The translations under genes and the position numbers were made by a program. Shown piece after piece: positions 17,671-26,108 of a stretch of DNA of 64,000 nt (its first letter is position 1; each line of letters starts with the position of its first letter). Below the pieces are notes generated by a model. It was given only the letters and a program-made list of their open reading frames with translations. It had not been told where the DNA came from and searched no databases. The stretch comes from JAHDDW01 sp964648795 (lineage in GTDB: Bacteria > Actinomycetota > Acidimicrobiia > Acidimicrobiales > SZUA-35). Where the stretch lies: contig CAZYMB010000006.1 of assembly GCA_964648795.1 (NCBI GenBank), positions 31,206 to 95,205 on the forward strand. Direction: 5' to 3'.

Positions 17671-18996
17671 TTAAACCGTCGCAGGTTCAGTACTTGGTGC
17701 TTCAATTGTTAGATCAATTACATCTTCAGCAGCGAATGAAACAAGTTTCTGTTCCAATACTTCTAGCTGCTTACGAATATCGTGCTGAACAGGCTTACCT
17801 TCTGGCGTTTGTGGCGCTTTCAGGTAAAAACCTAACCATTCTTGTACACCAGATTCGCCGTTACGCTTACCAAGGTCTAGCAGGAGCGCAAGGTCTAGCA
17901 CTAGGGGTGCAGCCAGGATTGAGTCACGACATAAGAAGTTGACTTTTATTTGCATGTCGTAGCCCATCCAACCGAAGATGTCGATGTTGTCCCATCCTTC
18001 TTTGGCGTCACCACGTGGCTTGTAGTAGTTGATTCTTACTACGTGGTCCATGTCGTCGTACAGCTCTGGGTTGTCATCAGAATCTAAGATTGTGTCTAGC
18101 ACCCCAAGCTTTGAGTTTTCTTTAGTCTTAAAGTTTGCTGGAGTGTCTAGCACCATGCCGTCACGGTTACCCAAGATGTTTGTTGAGTACCAGCCACGCA
18201 CACCGAGCATGCGGTCTTTCAAACCTGGAGCAAGCAATGTCTTTAGGAATGTCTGACCAGTTTTAAAGTCTTTACCAGCAAATGGAGTTTGGGTCTTAGC
18301 TGCAAGCTCGGCAACGAATGGCAAGTCCAGTGTCAAGTTTGGCGCACCGTTAGCAAACGGTATTCCTAGACCGATTGCAGCCCATGCATACATTTGACTT
18401 GGTGCAATTGCAGCATCAGAATCTGCCAATCCTTTTTCGAATGCCTCTACAGTTTGGTGAACTGCTGTTGGTTCTGAGTAGCCTTCGGTTGAACCACACC
18501 AGACAAGTACTACTCGGTCGCAGCCGTTGTCTGCTTTGAAAGCTTCCATGTCTGCTCTTAGTTGGTTGGCCATCTCTAGCTTTGAAGCACCATCAATTTG
18601 CTGAATAGGTTCGATTCCCGGCACCCAAGCTTTGTCGAATACTGGAGCCATAATCTGAATAGCTTGTAGTTCGTCAGCTACGTGCGCAATGTCTTTCTCG
18701 GTTAGAACGTCAGCTTGCTTTGCTGCTTCCAGAGCGTTGCGTGAAAGTGGGTCCCAACCACTCATGACGATGTTGTCTACCGAGGCAAGGCTGACAAGGT
18801 CACCCATTGCCATGTCTACTGTGCCCTTGTTAGTTGGGACACTAACTTTGCCCAACTGGGTTAGAGAGCCAACAAGTGGCGTTTGTGACTTCTGTGCGTG
18901 CAGAATACCTGCTGCGAATGTTGAAGCTACGGCTCCGAAGCCGGCGAGTAGGATGCCTAGCTTTTCGTCTTTGCGGGCGGGTTGTGGTGCTGTCAT
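17671..18996 (-). CDS. ino1: inositol-3-phosphate synthase
   Basis: NAD-dependent enzyme converting glucose-6-phosphate to L-myo-inositol-3-phosphate (also numbered 1-phosphate). The NAD-binding GILLAGFGAVASTFAAG is at ~14-30. VLVWCGSTEGY (~163-173), the GKDFKTGQTFLKTLLAP stretch (~243-260) and STNILGNRDG (~280) match the MIPS family, as does the length (441). The product feeds phosphatidylinositol, mycothiol or compatible-solute synthesis; which one is not shown here. AGAGG precedes the ATG. It is divergent from a lysR gene, with a paired operator between them. Confidence 0.92.
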   Translation of the reverse strand: MTAPQPARKDEKLGILLAGFGAVASTFAAGILHAQKSQTPLVGSLTQLGKVSVPTNKGTVDMAMGDLVSLASVDNIVMSGWDPLSRNALEAAKQADVLTEKDIAHVADELQAIQIMAPVFDKAWVPGIEPIQQIDGASKLEMANQLRADMEAFKADNGCDRVVLVWCGSTEGYSEPTAVHQTVEAFEKGLADSDAAIAPSQMYAWAAIGLGIPFANGAPNLTLDLPFVAELAAKTQTPFAGKDFKTGQTFLKTLLAPGLKDRMLGVRGWYSTNILGNRDGMVLDTPANFKTKENSKLGVLDTILDSDDNPELYDDMDHVVRINYYKPRGDAKEGWDNIDIFGWMGYDMQIKVNFLCRDSILAAPLVLDLALLLDLGKRNGESGVQEWLGFYLKAPQTPEGKPVQHDIRKQLEVLEQKLVSFAAEDVIDLTIEAPSTEPATV

Positions 18997-19027
18997 TGGT
19001 TTACCTCTGAATTAGTTAGTAATCTCA

Positions 19028-19033
19028 ATCATA
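19028..19033 (-). promoter_or_regulatory. TATGAT -10 candidate of ino1
   Basis: Read on the minus strand, TATGAT lies 32 bases upstream of the ino1 ATG and partly overlaps the ino1-proximal LysR box. The transcript would start with a short leader ending in CAGAGGTAAACC. Confidence 0.4.
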
Positions 19034-19076
19034 AGCGATTCTTAAGACTCCACCCAAACCTATAAGAATCGCTTAT
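19031..19076. promoter_or_regulatory. paired LysR-type operator between ino1 and lysR
   Basis: ATAAGCGATTCTTA (19031-19044) and TAAGAATCGCTTAT (19063-19076) are a perfect 14-bp inverted repeat 18 bases apart. Each arm also holds a TAAG-N5-CTTA dyad, exactly the T-N11-A form of LysR-type boxes. The two box centres are 31 bp apart, about three helical turns, so two dimers could sit on the same face. The right box overlaps the predicted lysR -10 element and the left one the predicted ino1 -10. The adjacent LysR protein is the likely binder. Confidence 0.75.
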
Positions 19077-19079
19077 ACT
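19074..19079 (+). promoter_or_regulatory. TATACT -10 box, leaderless start of lysR
   Basis: TATACT, six bases (TAGTAT), then ATG at 19086. The box overlaps the lysR-proximal T-N11-A operator, which implies autoregulation. Confidence 0.55.
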
Positions 19080-19085
19080 TAGTAT

Positions 19086-19958
19086 ATGGCCGTAAACGTC
19101 TCCTCTCAGCAACTCGCTGCCCTAGTGGCAGCGTGCGAGCACAACTTCCTAGTGGAAGCTGCAGAGTCGCTATCAGTTTCCCAACCAGCAATCAGTCAAT
19201 CACTTAGTGAACTAGAAAAACGAATTGGCGTCACCCTCTTCGAAAGAAGTGGACGCAAACTTGTACTGCGTGACGATGTGCACCCTGTCTATGAATACGC
19301 CCGGAGTGTTCTGGCATCTACCGAAGGGTTAGATGTCTGGCTAGAAGGTTACAAAGGAGCGTTGAACGGGGTTCTCCGTGTCGGCATGATCGATACCGCC
19401 GCCGTCCATTACTTTGCCGACCTAATCAAAGCGTTCCGCTCCGACAGGCCAGGGCTTGAGTTCTCCCTAACTGTTTCGCCATCAAGTCAACTACAAGAAC
19501 TGCTCCTTAGCGGCAAGCTAGATGTCGCAGTAATTGTTAAACCAAGTAACCCTCACTCAGAGATATTGACAACCGACTTAATGTCAGAAGACATTACAGT
19601 ATTCGCCCCACCCAATACGTCGAGCCGGCCAGCTGACTGGGGTCCGTGGGTTGGCTTTCCCAGGGGGTCACACACCCGCAGACTCGTTAGCGCAGCCCTA
19701 GCAAAGCTAGGTTCGAGCTATGACATTGTCGCTGAGTCTCATCAACCAGAGGTCCTAGTAGAGATGGTCAACCAAGGCTTCGGCTGGGTAGCACTACCAT
19801 CATCACAGGTTGAGCGCTCTGGACGCAAACTTCACCGAGTGCGTAAAGCCCCACTCTGCAAACGCCAAATCGTTGTCGCCACCCACAACCAGCGAGACAC
19901 AGCCCCCGTCGCTGAAGAGTTTATTGGCGCACTCACCAAGGCCTCAGCAAAGCTATGA
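19086..19958 (+). CDS. LysR-family transcriptional regulator (probable regulator of ino1)
   Basis: Residues 1-65 form the winged helix-turn-helix: QQLAALVAACEHNFLVEAAESLSVSQPAISQSLSELEKRIGVTLFERSGRKLVL. From ~90 to the end is the periplasmic-binding-protein-like effector domain (LRVGMIDTAAVHYFADLIKAF ... GKLDVAVIVKP). 290 residues, normal for the family. The divergent position to ino1 and two T-N11-A boxes in the 89-bp gap indicate that it controls ino1 and itself. The effector is unknown; an inositol or sugar phosphate is a reasonable guess. Confidence 0.92.
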   Translation: MAVNVSSQQLAALVAACEHNFLVEAAESLSVSQPAISQSLSELEKRIGVTLFERSGRKLVLRDDVHPVYEYARSVLASTEGLDVWLEGYKGALNGVLRVGMIDTAAVHYFADLIKAFRSDRPGLEFSLTVSPSSQLQELLLSGKLDVAVIVKPSNPHSEILTTDLMSEDITVFAPPNTSSRPADWGPWVGFPRGSHTRRLVSAALAKLGSSYDIVAESHQPEVLVEMVNQGFGWVALPSSQVERSGRKLHRVRKAPLCKRQIVVATHNQRDTAPVAEEFIGALTKASAKL

Positions 19959-19991
19959 GGCAAGCCCTTCCTAACTGTCAGTGGGTCGTGA

Positions 19992-19997
19992 TAGGTT
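19992..19997 (+). promoter_or_regulatory. TAGGTT -10 box, leaderless start of a small gene
   Basis: TAGGTT, six bases (TTAGAT), then ATG at 20004. The exact spacing supports the 49-residue reading frame as a real gene. Confidence 0.45.
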
Positions 19998-20003
19998 TTA
20001 GAT

Positions 20004-20153
20004 ATGACAGCCTCTGAGACCAACAAAGACGAACTGCAAAGGATACTTGCAGACCAAGAATCTCGCACGATTCCGCTAGAGGTACTAGACCCGGCGAGAC
20101 TCGAGCGATTGCGTGCCAAGACGGCAAAATTCTTTGATAGGGAAGATTCTTAG
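20004..20153 (+). CDS. small hypothetical protein (49 aa)
   Basis: A 49-codon frame of charged, helical character: it begins MTASETNKDELQRI, has PLEVLDPARLERLRAKTAKF in the middle and ends DREDS. Reading is supported by the leaderless -10 box at the right distance and by the next gene starting six bases after its stop. No homologue recognised. It leads a likely operon of small gene - unknown 115-residue gene - sufC - sufS - sufU. Confidence 0.5.
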   Translation: MTASETNKDELQRILADQESRTIPLEVLDPARLERLRAKTAKFFDREDS

Positions 20154-20158
20154 TATCC

Positions 20159-20506
20159 ATGATTCCCATTGGCGGGTTCAGGGTAATTGAACATCAAAGC
20201 TTTACAGAGCTAACTCATCAGTATTTCCCAGACTTGGAGCGGAGCCCGGATGGCAGGCCCTCACACAACGACTTCATTGTCTTGGACTTAGAACCTACAA
20301 AACGGTTCTTCTCTAACCGGTTCTTTGATCTTCCAGAACTGCACCCCGGCAGGCCAGACTATAGAGTTCGCACGTTCAGAGGCCAGGTCGCTCCATTAAT
20401 TCAAATAACTGGACAACTGCTACCAAATGGGCAGATAATTGAGCTCCTAATACTCGAGGTAGACCATAACCCTCCAGAGGCTTTCTTTCGGTCGAGCTAC
20501 CGATAG
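20159..20506 (+). CDS. hypothetical protein upstream of sufC
   Basis: 115 residues, soluble, with FIVLDLEPTKRFFSNRFFDLPELHPGRPDYRVRTF and LIQITGQLLPNGQIIELLILEVDHNPPEAFF segments that suggest beta strands. No signature recognised. Only five bases after the small gene and 11 bases before the sufC start, so it appears to be in the same operon as sufCSU. Confidence 0.55.
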   Translation: MIPIGGFRVIEHQSFTELTHQYFPDLERSPDGRPSHNDFIVLDLEPTKRFFSNRFFDLPELHPGRPDYRVRTFRGQVAPLIQITGQLLPNGQIIELLILEVDHNPPEAFFRSSYR

Positions 20507-20517
20507 GCTCACACTTG

Positions 20518-21270
20518 ATGACACCTATATTAGAAGTAAGCTCTCTAGTAGCTAACGCCACTGAAGAAGCTCCAGATGAGCCAATTGTTCGTTCATTCGA
20601 TCTAACAGTTAACCCCGGCGAAATTCATGCCATTATGGGCCCTAACGGCTGCGGCAAATCCACTCTGGCTCACACCCTTATGGGTTCACCCGATTACGAA
20701 GTAACTTCGGGAAAGATTTCGTTCAAAGGCACTGACATCACCGACGTTGATGTTGACGAAAGATCTAAACAAGGCATCTTCCTCGCTTTCCAGTATCCGC
20801 AGGCAATTCAAGGTGTTTCTGTTCTCGGTTTCTTACGCCAAGCTCTTAGTGCCCGTAAAGGTATTGAGATGAGTGTGCTTGAACTTCGCTTAGCTCTGGG
20901 TGAATGGATGAGCCGTCTTGGTATTGACGAATCATTCTTAGATCGACACTTAAACGATGGTTTTTCTGGTGGCGAAAAGAAACGCAACGAAATTCTACAA
21001 ATGGCCGTTCTTGAACCAGAGCTAGCAATCTTGGATGAAACAGACTCTGGCCTAGATATTGACGCTCTAGCAACTGTTTCAAAAGGCGTGAACTTAATTA
21101 GAGAACAACGCCCCGAAATGGGAACCGTTGTTATCACCCACTACGACAAGCTGCTGCAATACCTGAACCCTACGCACATTCACGTCATGAGTGAAGGCAA
21201 AATCGTTAAATCTGGTGGCATGGAGCTAGCTCAACAAATCGAAGCCAGTGGCTATGAGGCCGTGGCATGA
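20518..21270 (+). CDS. sufC: Fe-S cluster assembly ATPase SufC (copy 1, with sufS-sufU)
   Basis: ABC-type ATPase of the SufBCD scaffold. Walker A GPNGCGKST is at ~41-49, the Q-loop in AFQYPQAIQGVSV, the signature FSGGEKKRNEI (~147) and Walker B plus D-loop in LAILDETDSGLDID (~168). The late ITHYDKLLQYL region and length (250) are typical SufC. A TTG three bases upstream is an alternative start. It overlaps sufS by four bases. A second, different sufC lies at 26851-27564 in the sufBD block, so this genome region carries two paralogues. Confidence 0.93.
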   Translation: MTPILEVSSLVANATEEAPDEPIVRSFDLTVNPGEIHAIMGPNGCGKSTLAHTLMGSPDYEVTSGKISFKGTDITDVDVDERSKQGIFLAFQYPQAIQGVSVLGFLRQALSARKGIEMSVLELRLALGEWMSRLGIDESFLDRHLNDGFSGGEKKRNEILQMAVLEPELAILDETDSGLDIDALATVSKGVNLIREQRPEMGTVVITHYDKLLQYLNPTHIHVMSEGKIVKSGGMELAQQIEASGYEAVA

Positions 21271-22484
21271 GCGTTGATGTAGCGTCAATCAAGAAAGACT
21301 TTCCAATTCTTGACGACCCGAACCTGTACTTCTTAGATTCTGCTGCAAGTTCGCAGCGCCCAAGACAAGTAACCGACGCTATGACAACGTTCTACGAAAG
21401 CGAATACGCCAATGTGCACCGTGGCGTTTACGACCTAGCTATGGCTGCAACAAACCGTTACGAACAAGCCCGCCACAACGCTGCTGCTTTTATTGGTTCA
21501 GACGAACCAAACGAGATTGTCTTCACTAAGAATGCTACAGAAGCATTTAACCTTGTTGCTGCTAGCTGGGGGCGAGCAAACCTTACAGCAGGCGACAAAG
21601 TTGTTGTGACAGTACTGGATCATCACGCAAACATTGTTCCTTGGCAAGTCTTAGAAGCCGAAATTGGCATCGAACTTGTTTGGGTTGAGTCAACGGCCGA
21701 CGGCAGACTCGAAATGGAAGGCTTACAAGAAAAGATTGCTGGCGCAAAGATGGTTGCATTCACTGCAATGTCTAACGTAACGGGTGCAATTACTCCGGTT
21801 AAAGAGATTTGCGCTATGGCTAAAGCAGCCGGAGCCAAAACCTCGGTCGATGCTGTGCAGCATGTTCCGCACCGACCAACCAACATTAAAGACTGGGACG
21901 CCGACTTTGTTGCGTTCAGTAGCCACAAAATGTTAGGTCCCTCTGGTATTGGTGTTTTGTGGGGGCGTTTAGAATTGCTGGAGGCTATGCCGCCGTTTCT
22001 TGTTGGCGGTGGAATGATTTCGACAGTTACCAGAGATGGCTTTACTCCAGCCGAGTTGCCATCAAAGTTTGAGGCTGGAACTCCTCCAATTGCAGAAGCC
22101 GTTGGCCTCACTGCTGCGATTGATTACCTTAAAAACATTGGTATGGAAAATGTGGCTGCCCACGAAGAACAACTAGCCGAATACTTCCTACAGACTGTCT
22201 TTCCCAAGATCAGCGACAAGATCAAACTCATTGGCCCAGAAGACAACAACAACCGTGGCGCTGTATTCTCATTTGATGTCAACGGCGTCCATGCACACGA
22301 TGTCAGCCAAGTACTTAACGACTCTGGCGTAGCTGTAAGACCAGGCCATCACTGCGCCAAGCCATTAATGGCCCACTTTGGCGTTGACGCCACAGCGCGG
22401 GCTAGCTTCTATGTCTACAACGATGAAGCAGACGTCGACGCACTTGGTGATGCAATAATTAAGGCCTACGACTACTTCAATTAG
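21267..22484 (+). CDS. sufS: cysteine desulfurase SufS
   Basis: Group II PLP-dependent cysteine desulfurase that removes sulfur from cysteine for the Suf system. PLP lysine K221 is in FSSHKMLGPSGIGVLWG. H119-H120 of LDHHANIVPW and D195 of SVDAVQHVPH are cofactor residues. The persulfide-forming C363 is in RPGHHCAKPLM. 405 residues, normal. It begins inside the end of sufC (ATGA) and is followed by sufU 12 bases on, the usual SufS acceptor partner. Confidence 0.95.
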   Translation: MSVDVASIKKDFPILDDPNLYFLDSAASSQRPRQVTDAMTTFYESEYANVHRGVYDLAMAATNRYEQARHNAAAFIGSDEPNEIVFTKNATEAFNLVAASWGRANLTAGDKVVVTVLDHHANIVPWQVLEAEIGIELVWVESTADGRLEMEGLQEKIAGAKMVAFTAMSNVTGAITPVKEICAMAKAAGAKTSVDAVQHVPHRPTNIKDWDADFVAFSSHKMLGPSGIGVLWGRLELLEAMPPFLVGGGMISTVTRDGFTPAELPSKFEAGTPPIAEAVGLTAAIDYLKNIGMENVAAHEEQLAEYFLQTVFPKISDKIKLIGPEDNNNRGAVFSFDVNGVHAHDVSQVLNDSGVAVRPGHHCAKPLMAHFGVDATARASFYVYNDEADVDALGDAIIKAYDYFN

Positions 22485-22496
22485 ATAGAAACGATA

Positions 22497-22949
22497 ATGC
22501 CAAGCCTTGAAGAACTATATAAAGAAGTCATCCTTGACCACTATAAGAACCCTCGCAACACTGGCGAGCTTGAGCCACCGGCCGTTAAGTCTGAAGGCCA
22601 CAACCCACTATGTGGTGACGACATAACGTTGTATGTGACAATAGAAGACGGCGTTATTAAAGATGTAAAGATGAAAAGCACAGGCTGTTCTATCTCGCAA
22701 GCATCCGCATCAATGATGACCGGTGCAATCAAAGACAAAACAACAGACGAAGCACTAGAACTAATGGACACAGTTAAGCAGATGTTAAAAGTCCACCTTG
22801 ACGGCAGCGAAAGCGATGGAGCAGTACCACCAGGTCTCGGCGACCTAGCAGCACTCCAAGGTGTTGTTCAGTTCCCAGTGCGTATCAAATGTGCAACCCT
22901 GTCATGGAATACGCTCGCCGAAGCAATAAGACAAGCTGGCGCTACTTGA
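22497..22949 (+). CDS. sufU: SUF sulfur-transfer protein SufU
   Basis: IscU-fold, zinc-containing sulfur acceptor that takes persulfide sulfur from SufS. The three conserved cysteines are C39 (NPLCGDD), C64 (STGCSISQAS) and C132 (RIKCATLSW), with D41 as the fourth zinc ligand. The extra ~20-residue insert before the last Cys (KVHLDGSESDGAVPPGLGDL) marks SufU rather than IscU. Last gene of the plus-strand suf block. The 559 bp after it contain only broken frames. Confidence 0.95.
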   Translation: MPSLEELYKEVILDHYKNPRNTGELEPPAVKSEGHNPLCGDDITLYVTIEDGVIKDVKMKSTGCSISQASASMMTGAIKDKTTDEALELMDTVKQMLKVHLDGSESDGAVPPGLGDLAALQGVVQFPVRIKCATLSWNTLAEAIRQAGAT

Positions 22950-23508
22950 TCTTCTTTGTCGCTGCCCCAGACGCTGTGATCGCCTGCTTCGATCTCAACA
23001 AGTTCATGTCGAAACCAGGGTGCCTTAGGTTTATGTAGCGTTAAGGGGTTAGCCTCTGTGTGTTGCCACGATCTGCTGCTGTTATTGCAGTCGGGTAGCT
23101 TGCATTACTTTACAGGACACTCACTCAGGAACTGGCAGTTTGAGGTTTGAGATGACAGAATTGGCCGGAGTTACCTATACTCAAGGCATGGCGGCAAACA
23201 CTTGGAGTGATGTAGTTACTGCACTAGAAGTAGTATACGAGCATGTTAGCTAAGAAAAAAGAGTCTGCTACTAACAAAGCTAAAGAAGAAAACCAGCTGC
23301 TATTGAAGGGCAAAGTGTTTTGACAGTTCGATGGTCCTGCTAGCGACGACGCTGTGGCTAGCAGATCATCGTTACACATGACTCTGACATCGGTAGTAGA
23401 AAACTCAAGAGTTGAAGCAGATGTCATCTACTAAGCAGAATTATTGATGGCAGTTATACCTAAGCGACTACTTAGCTAAAATCTGAAGGGTTGTTGAACC
23501 GCCGATGA
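22950..23508. other. intergenic stretch with decayed reading frames
   Basis: No intact gene is convincing here. On the minus strand near 22955-23040 the phrase FRHELVEIEAGDHSVWGS resembles the end of an alpha/beta-hydrolase but lacks any start. On the plus strand a 33-codon frame (23152-23253, starting MTELAGVTYTQG) runs by overlap into the frame at 23243, which is itself broken by TGA. The pattern looks like gene remnants after rearrangement. Confidence 0.45.
23243..23434 (+). pseudogene. short frame split by an in-frame TGA
   Basis: From ATG at 23243 the frame reads 26 residues (starting MLAKKKESATNK), meets TGA at 23321-23323, then continues in the same frame for 36 residues (starting QFDGPASDDAVAS) to TAA at 23432. 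Both parts have ordinary protein composition. One substitution (for example TGG to TGA) would explain it. The upstream 33-codon frame overlaps it out of frame, as after an indel. Probably a decayed gene. Confidence 0.35.
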
Positions 23509-24813
23509 CTATATGAGACCTTCAATAGTTGGAGTATTCGGAAGAACCGATTCCACCCCCAACCAGTCGAGCGCCAAAGTCCTTAGATACTCTTGGAAAG
23601 GAATTTCAGTTTTAAAGTTATCTTTTTCATCTGTGTTTGCGAAATCTAAAGGAACACCGTAGCGACCTGATCTAACAGGACCAAAGACCATGAGCGTTGA
23701 ACCATTACCGTGATCAAATCCGTTGCCGTTTTCTTTTGCCCTGCGGCCGAACTCAGAAGTCAATGCTACCACTACCCGATCCGCCATTCCAGCGTCTTGC
23801 ATTCTTTGCAAAAAACCGTCGACTGCGAAATCGAGTTGGCGCATGAGCTTTGGGTGTTCGAAGATATGACCGTTGTGGGTGTCGAAGCCGTCGAGTTTCG
23901 CATGGATGACCTTAACCCCTGAGTTCGCCTCAATAAGAGTTGCAGCTGCATCCAGCTGCCGACCGAGGCCTTTACCCTCTGTAATCATTGGACTATCTGA
24001 ATCCGCTTCCAGCGAAGCTGGAAGCCTGGAGCCAACATCTATCAGAGTTGATCCAGAGTCGATTAGTCCAGAAGCTAATGCGCCTCCTTGAAACTGGGAC
24101 AAGCCTTGATAGAAGGCCTGATGCAGCGGTTCTCTAGAAGTAAACGTTTCTAGCAGTCGTGGAGACTGCATAGATAGCGTGGCTGCGCTTGCTCCGACTA
24201 GTTGTGGAGAAAAGCCATTGACGGAGAGAGTCACAATGCCTTCGCTGCCATACTTTTCTATTAGTTCTTCGCCAAGCTGGGCAACGTAGCCAGCTCGTGG
24301 GTTGCCGGCGCCATGCCATTCATCTTGTTGTCTAAAGTGCGAGAAGCTATCCAACGTATTTCCAACGCCTTCGACGACAGCGTAGTTTCGTTGAGACAAT
24401 GCTTGCAATTCGGGGCTCAACCCGAGCGTGTCATCTATTGGGATGACAGTCGAGGCATCGATCGACATGTTTGGTCTTTGATCATAGTAAGCGCCTTGGG
24501 TGTAGGGAACGAGCATAGACGGAGCATCGTTGCCTCCTCTTAATTCAACTATTACAAGAATACGGTCTGCGAAGTCTACCGGGTCTAGAACGTAGTCGAA
24601 CGGAGGGTTGTCGATTCCCAACGTTGTGCCAGGGCTTAGCTCTGGCCTGAGTCGCCCTTCTGAAACTCGGTCTAGCACATCGCTATTTAGCACTCCACCG
24701 TTAGCTGCGATTAGAGCCGACGACGTTGCTGCACTTATGCCTAGGCCGGCTAAACCAAGAATGAACTTTCTACGAGTAACGCTCTCTTTACTGTTTCGAC
24801 TTTGGTTGCTCAT
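23509..24813 (-). CDS. DUF1501 protein with Tat signal
   Basis: The N-terminus carries a twin-arginine signal (TRRKFILGLAGLGISAATSSALIA, RR at ~14-15), so it is exported folded. Conserved DUF1501 segments follow: ILVIVELRGGNDAPSMLVPY, SFSHFRQQDEWHGAG, VIHAKLDGFDTHNGH, VVVALTSEFGRRAKENGNGFDHGNGSTLMVFG. The family has an alkaline-phosphatase/sulfatase-like fold and unknown activity. It is almost always paired with DUF1800, whose gene here precedes it with a four-base overlap. 434 residues, normal. Confidence 0.92.
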   Translation of the reverse strand: MSNQSRNSKESVTRRKFILGLAGLGISAATSSALIAANGGVLNSDVLDRVSEGRLRPELSPGTTLGIDNPPFDYVLDPVDFADRILVIVELRGGNDAPSMLVPYTQGAYYDQRPNMSIDASTVIPIDDTLGLSPELQALSQRNYAVVEGVGNTLDSFSHFRQQDEWHGAGNPRAGYVAQLGEELIEKYGSEGIVTLSVNGFSPQLVGASAATLSMQSPRLLETFTSREPLHQAFYQGLSQFQGGALASGLIDSGSTLIDVGSRLPASLEADSDSPMITEGKGLGRQLDAAATLIEANSGVKVIHAKLDGFDTHNGHIFEHPKLMRQLDFAVDGFLQRMQDAGMADRVVVALTSEFGRRAKENGNGFDHGNGSTLMVFGPVRSGRYGVPLDFANTDEKDNFKTEIPFQEYLRTLALDWLGVESVLPNTPTIEGLI

Positions 24814-26042
24814 GTTAGGTTCGCCTCCGGGCTACTTAGTGCCAGCCACCAACGCAGGCGCGTAACTTCTTGTGCGCTACTTGCACCATTTAGCTGACCT
24901 GCCGAGTTAAGTAGGTTTAGTGTGCTGTCGCTGATCTCATAGATTCCACATTGATCTAGAATTTCGTCAACTGATGTGTCTGGTGCTGCGTCGTTAAAGC
25001 CTTCCGAAACTAGGTTTGCTCTTGCCATAGTTGAGCTGACTCCGTGCCAGCGATCAAAGCCTGGCCAGCCAGAGACATTTGGGGGGCGCCATGGAGATTG
25101 GCCAAGGTTATAGAGTTTGGACTCATCGTTACTTGCGTGCTGCAGTAAGCGGTTCACGTTCATGTAGTACTCAAAGCCTGATCTTGGCCTCACATAGTGT
25201 GGACTCGAAACAAACTCTTGGCTCTTTAGCACGCGTTTCACTAGCCAAGTTATGTCGTAGCCTAGATCAAACCATTCTCTGCCTAGGTTCTCTGGAGCTG
25301 GCGTTTGTTCGCCCATCATTTCGGCCCAGAACAGGCCGGATATACGCTTGGCAGTAAGAGGGTTATCTAGCAAGTTGTCTGTAACGCTGCGTATATCCCA
25401 CGCCCGTGTTTGACCCAGGATTGTGAGTTGCCCGCTGTACGCTCTAGCTGGTTTGAACTCTGGGATGTGGTTGTCTCGAAGCACCCAGCCTCCGATTGCC
25501 AGGGCTGTATTTCTTACGTCTTCTTCGGTGTAATTACCTTTGCCGAAAGTGAACAGCTCCATTAGTTCTCTTGCGAGGTTTTCGTTTGGCTCGTCTTTCC
25601 AGTTTTCTTGAGCGCTCAAAAACCTCATGAGTAATGGATCGATCACGTGAGCGTGCAGCATGTCTCTGTAGTTCGTCATACCGATTGCTCGAACGCGCTC
25701 TATTTGTTCTGCCAAGATCTGGCGATGCTGTCCCACAAAGAAATAGTTACTTGTAAGGATTGTTTGCCAGAAGAAAGCCATCCGATCTTGGACTGGATTG
25801 TTGTTGACTTTAGCTAGATCTAGCCAAGCCGCTTGATGTATAACAAACGACTTGTAGACCCCGCTTTTGTCTTTGGGAAGTGTTGATGTGTCTAGTGGTC
25901 TGTCCACAAGAAAATCGACGCCAGCATCCCAACCTTGATCAGAGATTACTTGGGCGACTTGCGAAGTCAACTCAGGCTTGTTGTCGAGCGTCATTCGACG
26001 TACAAGTTTAGATGCCTGTGCCAACCCCCGTCTATCCGCCAT
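24810..26042 (-). CDS. DUF1800 protein
   Basis: Helical DUF1800 family: LVRRMTLDNKPEL near the start, QDRMAFFWQTILTSNYFF (~85-102), the PNENLARELMELFTFGKGNYTEEDVRNTALAIGGW motif (~155-190) and the QSPWRPPNVSGWPGFDRW motif (~325-340). Function unknown; always met beside DUF1501, probably acting together outside the cytoplasm, though no clear signal peptide is seen here. Predicted leaderless start (TAACCT, seven bases, ATG). Confidence 0.92.
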   Translation of the reverse strand: MADRRGLAQASKLVRRMTLDNKPELTSQVAQVISDQGWDAGVDFLVDRPLDTSTLPKDKSGVYKSFVIHQAAWLDLAKVNNNPVQDRMAFFWQTILTSNYFFVGQHRQILAEQIERVRAIGMTNYRDMLHAHVIDPLLMRFLSAQENWKDEPNENLARELMELFTFGKGNYTEEDVRNTALAIGGWVLRDNHIPEFKPARAYSGQLTILGQTRAWDIRSVTDNLLDNPLTAKRISGLFWAEMMGEQTPAPENLGREWFDLGYDITWLVKRVLKSQEFVSSPHYVRPRSGFEYYMNVNRLLQHASNDESKLYNLGQSPWRPPNVSGWPGFDRWHGVSSTMARANLVSEGFNDAAPDTSVDEILDQCGIYEISDSTLNLLNSAGQLNGASSAQEVTRLRWWLALSSPEANLT

Positions 26043-26049
26043 ATATGTG

Positions 26050-26055
26050 AGGTTA
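26050..26055 (-). promoter_or_regulatory. TAACCT -10 box, leaderless start of the DUF1800/DUF1501 operon
   Basis: TAACCT, seven bases (CACATAT), then ATG at 26042. Confidence 0.4.
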
Positions 26056-26108
26056 CCATATGCTAGACACTTTGTAAACGGGGGCGATTTCGGCTCAGCT
26101 TGATGGAA

